Source: Acanthochromis polyacanthus | Taxonomy: Eukaryota > Chordata > Actinopteri > Pomacentridae | NCBI RefSeq assembly: GCF_021347895.1 | Contig: NC_067118.1 | Location: 37,003,755-37,067,754, forward strand | Length of the DNA stretch: 64,000 nucleotides | Direction: 5' to 3' | Shown: positions 60,301 through 64,000 of the stretch, piece after piece | Numbering within the stretch: the stretch's first letter is position 1 | Layout: each line of letters starts with the position of its first letter | Translations under genes and position numbers: made by a program | Notes under the pieces: model-generated | What the model was told of the DNA's origin: nothing | Databases searched by the model: none | The model's input: only the letters and a program-made list of their open reading frames with translations

Positions 60301-61548
60301 GAATCATGCTCCTACCAGGAGGCATCTTTTTTCAAAGTCTCGAGACGGGTACACTTACAGCGAATGTAGTCAGGTTTGATCAGAAGCACAGTGTATATAT
60401 CAAATATATATACAAATCTTGCATATTTTTGTGTGTGTGCAACTGTGAGGAGCCCAAAGTAAGTTGAATAAATGATAAATAATTTCAAACACAGCTTCCA
60501 GTAGAAATTTCAGGATAGTTTTAAGCATGTTCTATTGAAATAATCCTCAGATACTGTAATAATTTAACTTAATGTAATCTTAGTATTCCACTTAAATATT
60601 TGTAGTTCACATTAAGACTAATTATTGCACAAATTCCTACATACAGTGTGAAAATATACAAAGTGTATGTAAAAGATAATGTAATGGCAAGTTTTAAAAC
60701 TACCATGTTAATATATTGCATTATTTATGCGGCTGTATTTTGTTTTTATGGCAAAAAACTGAAATATCTCACATGACCTCACAGTACAGCTGTTAAACTT
60801 TCCAAGCTGTAAACTGGAGTTGATAAATGTCTTTGTCTTTGCATAACCTAGAAGGGTGTCACTGAGCAAGACAAATTTAGAGTCATTTTTTTGTATTCTA
60901 TTTTAAAAAGTTATGACAGCATCTTCAGGAGTGCTTGCATGCGTCTCTCTTGGCAAAATTCCTTGAACTCACAGAATGTGATTTAGTCTCTAACGGCAAC
61001 CGTGTGGTTTGAATAAACAGAGAGGAATCCAACCATAGCTGCAAAGATGAGGGACAAAGTTCCAGAAACTTCACCTTTATCAAAACAAAATCTATGGAGG
61101 ATGATGTCACAGTTAATCCCAGCTGGTAGCTTTGCCAGCTACTTTCTGGAAAGTGCAGCCGTTTTAAAAGTATGACAGCTCACAGATTACCCACCTTTGT
61201 TGTGAGCTTCCAGCTGTGACAAGGAATTGACAGCCACCTTGCACAGTGAGCAGTACAGCAGTTTCTTGGCTTTATCCTCCTCCGTCTCCGGGTTGGACGG
61301 GCTGCTGGACGCCGAGGTGCCAGCGGCTCCTGAAACCGGAGGTCCGGACCCGGGCTGCTCCGAGCTGGTGCTGCCGCAGCCCGGGGAGGAGGAGGCCGGG
61401 GGGATGAGGGGAGGTGTGGGAGTGGGAAGGAGTGGGCACACCGAGGGCACGGGGGAGTCCATGGGCGGGGTAGGTGGGGTCGGAAGAGGTGGAAGGGGCC
61501 CCGGGGCCAGCAGGGGCCCATTTAACTGTGGCAGAGGCCGTGTTTCAT
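54140..61548 (-). CDS. znf385a: Zinc finger protein 385 family (probably ZNF385A), 3' half; gene-level entry
   Basis: Nuclear/nucleolar zinc-finger proteins of this family bind nucleic acid through widely spaced matrin/U1-type C2H2 fingers; ZNF385A (HZF) is linked to p53 target choice and mRNA localisation (family knowledge). Four exons join in phase (61548-61195, 55814-55630, 54803-54711, 54388-54140), giving 292 residues after the first split codon. In order: a Pro-rich linker; a finger with LLYCSLCKVAVNSLSQLEAH then NKGTKH; the signature HKTILEARSGLGPIKAYPRL; a finger with FHCEICNVRVNSELQLKQHI then SSRRH; AGKPNPLLSRHKK; LTFSKDLTKALGAGLLPNPL, an Ala-rich stretch; and the terminus HGPILFSPY. 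The terminus and the SRHKK-LTFSK block are most like ZNF385A, with ZNF385C the main alternative. The exons encoding the N-terminus and first finger are not visible and lie right of the window. All four exons are frame-intact. Confidence 0.9.
54711..54803 (-). CDS. znf385a: znf385a penultimate coding exon
   Basis: 93 bases, 31 whole codons, phase 0 at both ends. Begins HISSRRHRDG, supplying the zinc-binding histidines of the last finger, then KPNPLLSRHKKHRGADLT. Acceptor TTATTTTCAG, donor CTGACG|GTAACC. Confidence 0.92.
54951..55487. mobile_element. AT-rich TIR element in znf385a intron
   Basis: Ends TTTAGCTCTTGTGTTGTCCT on the left and the inverse-like GACAGCAGGAGGGTTAA on the right, with GTGAAAACTGACCCGTTTTA just inside. 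This is the layout of a common short teleost DNA element beginning TTAACCCTC. The interior is T-rich and contains the palindrome at 55111-55200. TIRs are imperfect. Confidence 0.6.
55111..55200. repeat. Near-perfect 90-bp palindrome
   Basis: The arms (about 44 bases each) pair around a single central A at 55155: CCAGCGAA|A|TTCGCTGG, extending through AAAATCAACCAAAATCCAGC and its inverse to TTTCTT...AAGAAA. Only a few mismatches near the outer ends. Confidence 0.92.
55630..55814 (-). CDS. znf385a: znf385a coding exon (signature linker and half of a finger)
   Basis: Acceptor CGCCTGCAG|GTACGAAAC, phase 1; donor AAACAG|GTAGGA, phase 0. Encodes TKHKTILEARSGLGPIKAYP and on to FHCEICNVRVNSELQLKQ. 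The two cysteines of the last finger are here and its histidines are in the next exon. Confidence 0.92.
57590..58515. mobile_element. 0.93-kb TIR element (MITE-like)
   Basis: TTAAAGCTGCTGTCCGGAGT at the left end and its inverse ACTCCGGACAGCAGCTTTAA at the right end, at least 20 bases perfect. The GC content is higher than in the flanking intron. Overlapping frames inside (57803-58129 +, 58182-57925 -) show no transposase motif. The target-site duplication may be TTA/TAA or TTAA and overlaps the palindromic end, so it is unresolved. Confidence 0.8.
58669..58693. repeat. A homopolymer
   Basis: An uninterrupted run of about 25 A in the znf385a intron; possibly a retroposon tail, but no retroposon body is visible next to it. 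Confidence 0.85.
61195..61548 (-). CDS. znf385a: znf385a coding exon (Pro-rich linker and half of a finger)
   Basis: Acceptor TTTTTTCCAG|ATGAAAC, phase 1; donor CAACAAAG|GTGGGT, phase 1. A Pro/Ser-rich linker (PLLAPGPLPPLPTPPTPPMD and following) leads to ETEEDKAKKLLYCSLCKVAV and SLSQLEAHNK. The apparent ATG at the 5' edge is not a start; the exon begins inside a codon. Confidence 0.9.
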
Positions 61549-64000
61549 CTGGAAAAAACAAAGAGAAACAACATAAAAGTTGATTTTATAGTGCAAAAAG
61601 TTCATAACTCAAGCAGCAGTTTTATGTTTTATTATTCATTGTCTTTAAACAGTGAAGCAAAATGCCCCTAAAATTAAAACAACCACATCGCTAACCACTC
61701 CCACTTGGATATAAGCGGCATGGTCTGCTCCATAGATCAGACAGACCAACATAAAGCGTTCAGAAGTGCTTTTTACAACCTATACTATAGGCCATAATTG
61801 GTTCATTTAAGTAGATCAGAGGAAGAAAACATACGACCCATGTGTACAAAGAGATGGCCACGTGTGTTTCTTAGCTTTATGAAGTTTTCCTGCCAATCTT
61901 TCACTGATGTGGTCTCATCTGACTAAAATCTTTCCGAGTGAAACAGGAAACAGATACCTCAGTGTGTTTTGATTCCTTCCCACACACCTGTTGTTTTTGG
62001 CCAGAGTTAAAGCAATAATGGCACTTGGTTTGTCACCAAGCAACGCATGAAGTCCAAAGAAAATATCATTAGCTCTCCCCCCTACTCTATTCTCGCATCT
62101 CCCGTTGCGTGCTCTCTAGTTTCTTCTTTCTAAATGCTCATTGTTGCGTGAGTTTGAATATATGATGTTCTGTTTTCAGCACAGATTATGTTTATACATA
62201 CATTTCCAGACACATGTTTCTGGTCAGCCACTCCCATACGCAAGGCCTGCGGTATTCACTAAGCAGTGGGTGTTGGCTGAAAAAAGACCCCCTAAATTTG
62301 GGTGGGGTATTCAGAACTCCCCCCATCAGCAGAGACTCAGAGGCCCTTCTCCAAACTGTACAGGATGTAGCGCCAAAGGCAGGCAGCAGAAAAAGCCTCA
62401 CTGGATTATTGTATTAAAGGGATAACATGCAGTATTTCTGGGAAGAAAACAAATATTGACCTTAACTGCTTAATATCCTTTTCAGGATTCCCACATGTCA
62501 TTTTGTCATATGACAGGGACTGGAGATTAATTTTTAGTTTTTGTTCCACTCTGAATCCCATTTGACAACATAATAATTTGTATATTTTGGTTGAGCTTCT
62601 CCATTGCATCATCTCTGATGAAGATGACATCGTGAGTGCTTTCCATTCCACTGCTTTCCAAGATCAGAAATCCCTCTCTTTCCATATTGGAAGTTTCCAA
62701 CTGCAGAGCTGCTCGCTGCATAGAGCATTTGTCAAACAGATGCTTTGTTAAAAAAGAAAAAAAGAAGAATCTTACTGAGTCGACATGGCATTGAAGAGTC
62801 CATAAAGCGTTCCTGGATCAAAGTGCTTTTTGAGGGTATGTGCTCTTTGCAGTGCTTTATGACTCATAATATGTCTACTTTTTAGCTGCACCGACTGAGC
62901 TGGTTAAGTGAAGTGCGGAGCTTGTATCTGTGAGTGCAGAAAGGCTGAGTTACTCTTGCTGGTGTTGTTGATGAATTTTACCCACACGCAGGCATGCACG
63001 TACACAACAACAAGCCCATGACTTCTTTGCAAAACAGAAAAACAAACCCTGAATCCGCAACATTCTTAACATGTGGTTTGAGTTAAAATCCAGTGAGAGG
63101 GAACAGAGGTGGTCCGCCAAATAGTAATGAAGGATTTCATGATCCACGATGGCCTGGAGGTCTGCCACACCAAACCACCAACCATCACCTCATACAATAC
63201 CACAGTGAATGTCTACACTCATCCCCCCTTTAGAACAAGTTCAGTGTGGGGCTGAACCCACAGGGCCTTTGTAGCCACAATAATTCACAATCTGTCTCAG
63301 CAAGTTAGCAACACAAATGTCACACATAGTTTTTCTTTTTGTCATACTTACTGATGAAAATTAATCGCACAAAGTATTCATTCCATACTAGCTATTCTGC
63401 GAGAAATAAATTATTTTATTTTCGGCATACTGTCAGAGATACTTGGTTCTCCAAACGCTCAGGCTGTTCTGTAAGTCTCATTAAACACTGATGAAGCAGT
63501 TAACTGACCTTTCTCTCTGCTATAGATGACCTCATAGCCAAAACAGAAGAAGGTATCATTTATGGGGAGAGGTCAGCAGAGGGAGATAACTCAGTCCAGA
63601 TGCTTTACACTATAGTGTGGTGTGTATGTATGACCCTAATCCACTTCAGGAAATTAAAGTTATGTACAGTATGCAGTCCTGGGGAAAAGTTTTGTTGATC
63701 GAGCTACGAGAAAAGAGACTAATTCCGACCTGAAAAAGTTGTTTGCTGCAAAACATATATATACAATAGCAAATTCTGTATAATTGTGGGAGAGATTAGG
63801 GCCTCCTATATAAGCAGAGTTTCTTGTTGTACACAAAACGAAGTTTTGTTTTATGAATCCTGCGTGTAGGTGGAACATTACACAGAGATGCATGTGTTTT
63901 GTTTATACGTCCAATGAAAGCAGTGCAATTTAAACTGAAGTAAACACATTATAGAAGGTTGCAATGTTTTGAGATACATGCATTTATCCTGCAGTTTCAG
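61549..64000 (-). other. znf385a intron, continuing past the right edge
   Basis: No exon carrying the N-terminal finger or start is found in this stretch, so the gene is 5'-incomplete. No repeat or RNA gene recognised. Confidence 0.6.

Larger units (their letters stand above)
55815..61194 (-). other. znf385a intron
   Basis: Contains the TIR element at 57590-58515, an A homopolymer at 58669-58693 and otherwise no recognised gene or repeat. Short frames within it have no family resemblance. Confidence 0.7.

Overview
The window is vertebrate nuclear DNA, almost certainly from a ray-finned fish and probably a percomorph. Coding sequence is sparse and split by GT-AG introns. The dispersed repeats are of teleost kinds: retroposon tails ending in ATCT-type microsatellites, tRNA-derived SINEs, Tc1, hAT and Harbinger-like elements. 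There is no bacterial-style gene organisation, rRNA array or CRISPR.

Three protein genes can be supported. (1) A core 1 beta-1,3-galactosyltransferase gene (c1galt1 family) on the + strand. It has a 5' leader exon near 10.4-10.6 kb and coding exons at 13701-13842, 17871-18532 and 23206-23559, with a poly(A) signal at 24343. (2) A tachykinin-3 precursor gene (tac3) on the - strand, with coding exons between 24868 and 26053 and a leader exon near 26.5 kb. It encodes a neurokinin-F-like peptide and neurokinin B. (3) The last four coding exons of a ZNF385-family zinc-finger gene (probably znf385a) on the - strand, at 61548-61195, 55814-55630, 54803-54711 and 54388-54140. Its 5' part lies beyond the right edge. 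The genes are not a functional pathway; c1galt1 and tac3 are simply tail-to-tail neighbours, with 3' ends roughly 0.25 kb apart.

Layout. 1-10.3 kb: repeat-rich flank with terminal-inverted-repeat elements and a segment (about 3.46-5.37 kb) duplicated in c1galt1 intron 1 (about 10.9-12.25 kb). 10.4-24.4 kb: c1galt1, whose introns hold relics of an L2-like LINE, a hAT transposase, an RTE/Rex-like LINE and a Tc1-like transposase, all antisense to the gene, plus a foldback of about 424 bp. 24.6-26.6 kb: tac3. 26.6-52.4 kb: about 26 kb without a recognisable gene, holding SINEs, a 1.7-kb Harbinger-like element with a Myb-like ORF, small TIR elements and microsatellites. 52.4-64 kb: the 3' half of the ZNF385 gene, with two TIR elements and a near-perfect palindrome in its introns.

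Most notable: four single-base shortfalls, three in c1galt1 exon 3 and one inside the NKB codons of tac3. Each lies at or beside a homopolymer and each is put right by adding one base. This points to assembly errors rather than dead genes. Other points of interest are a GC-AG intron in c1galt1, a uORF-rich c1galt1 leader, several transposons with precise target-site duplications, and the duplicated segment, which gives filled and empty sites for three insertions.
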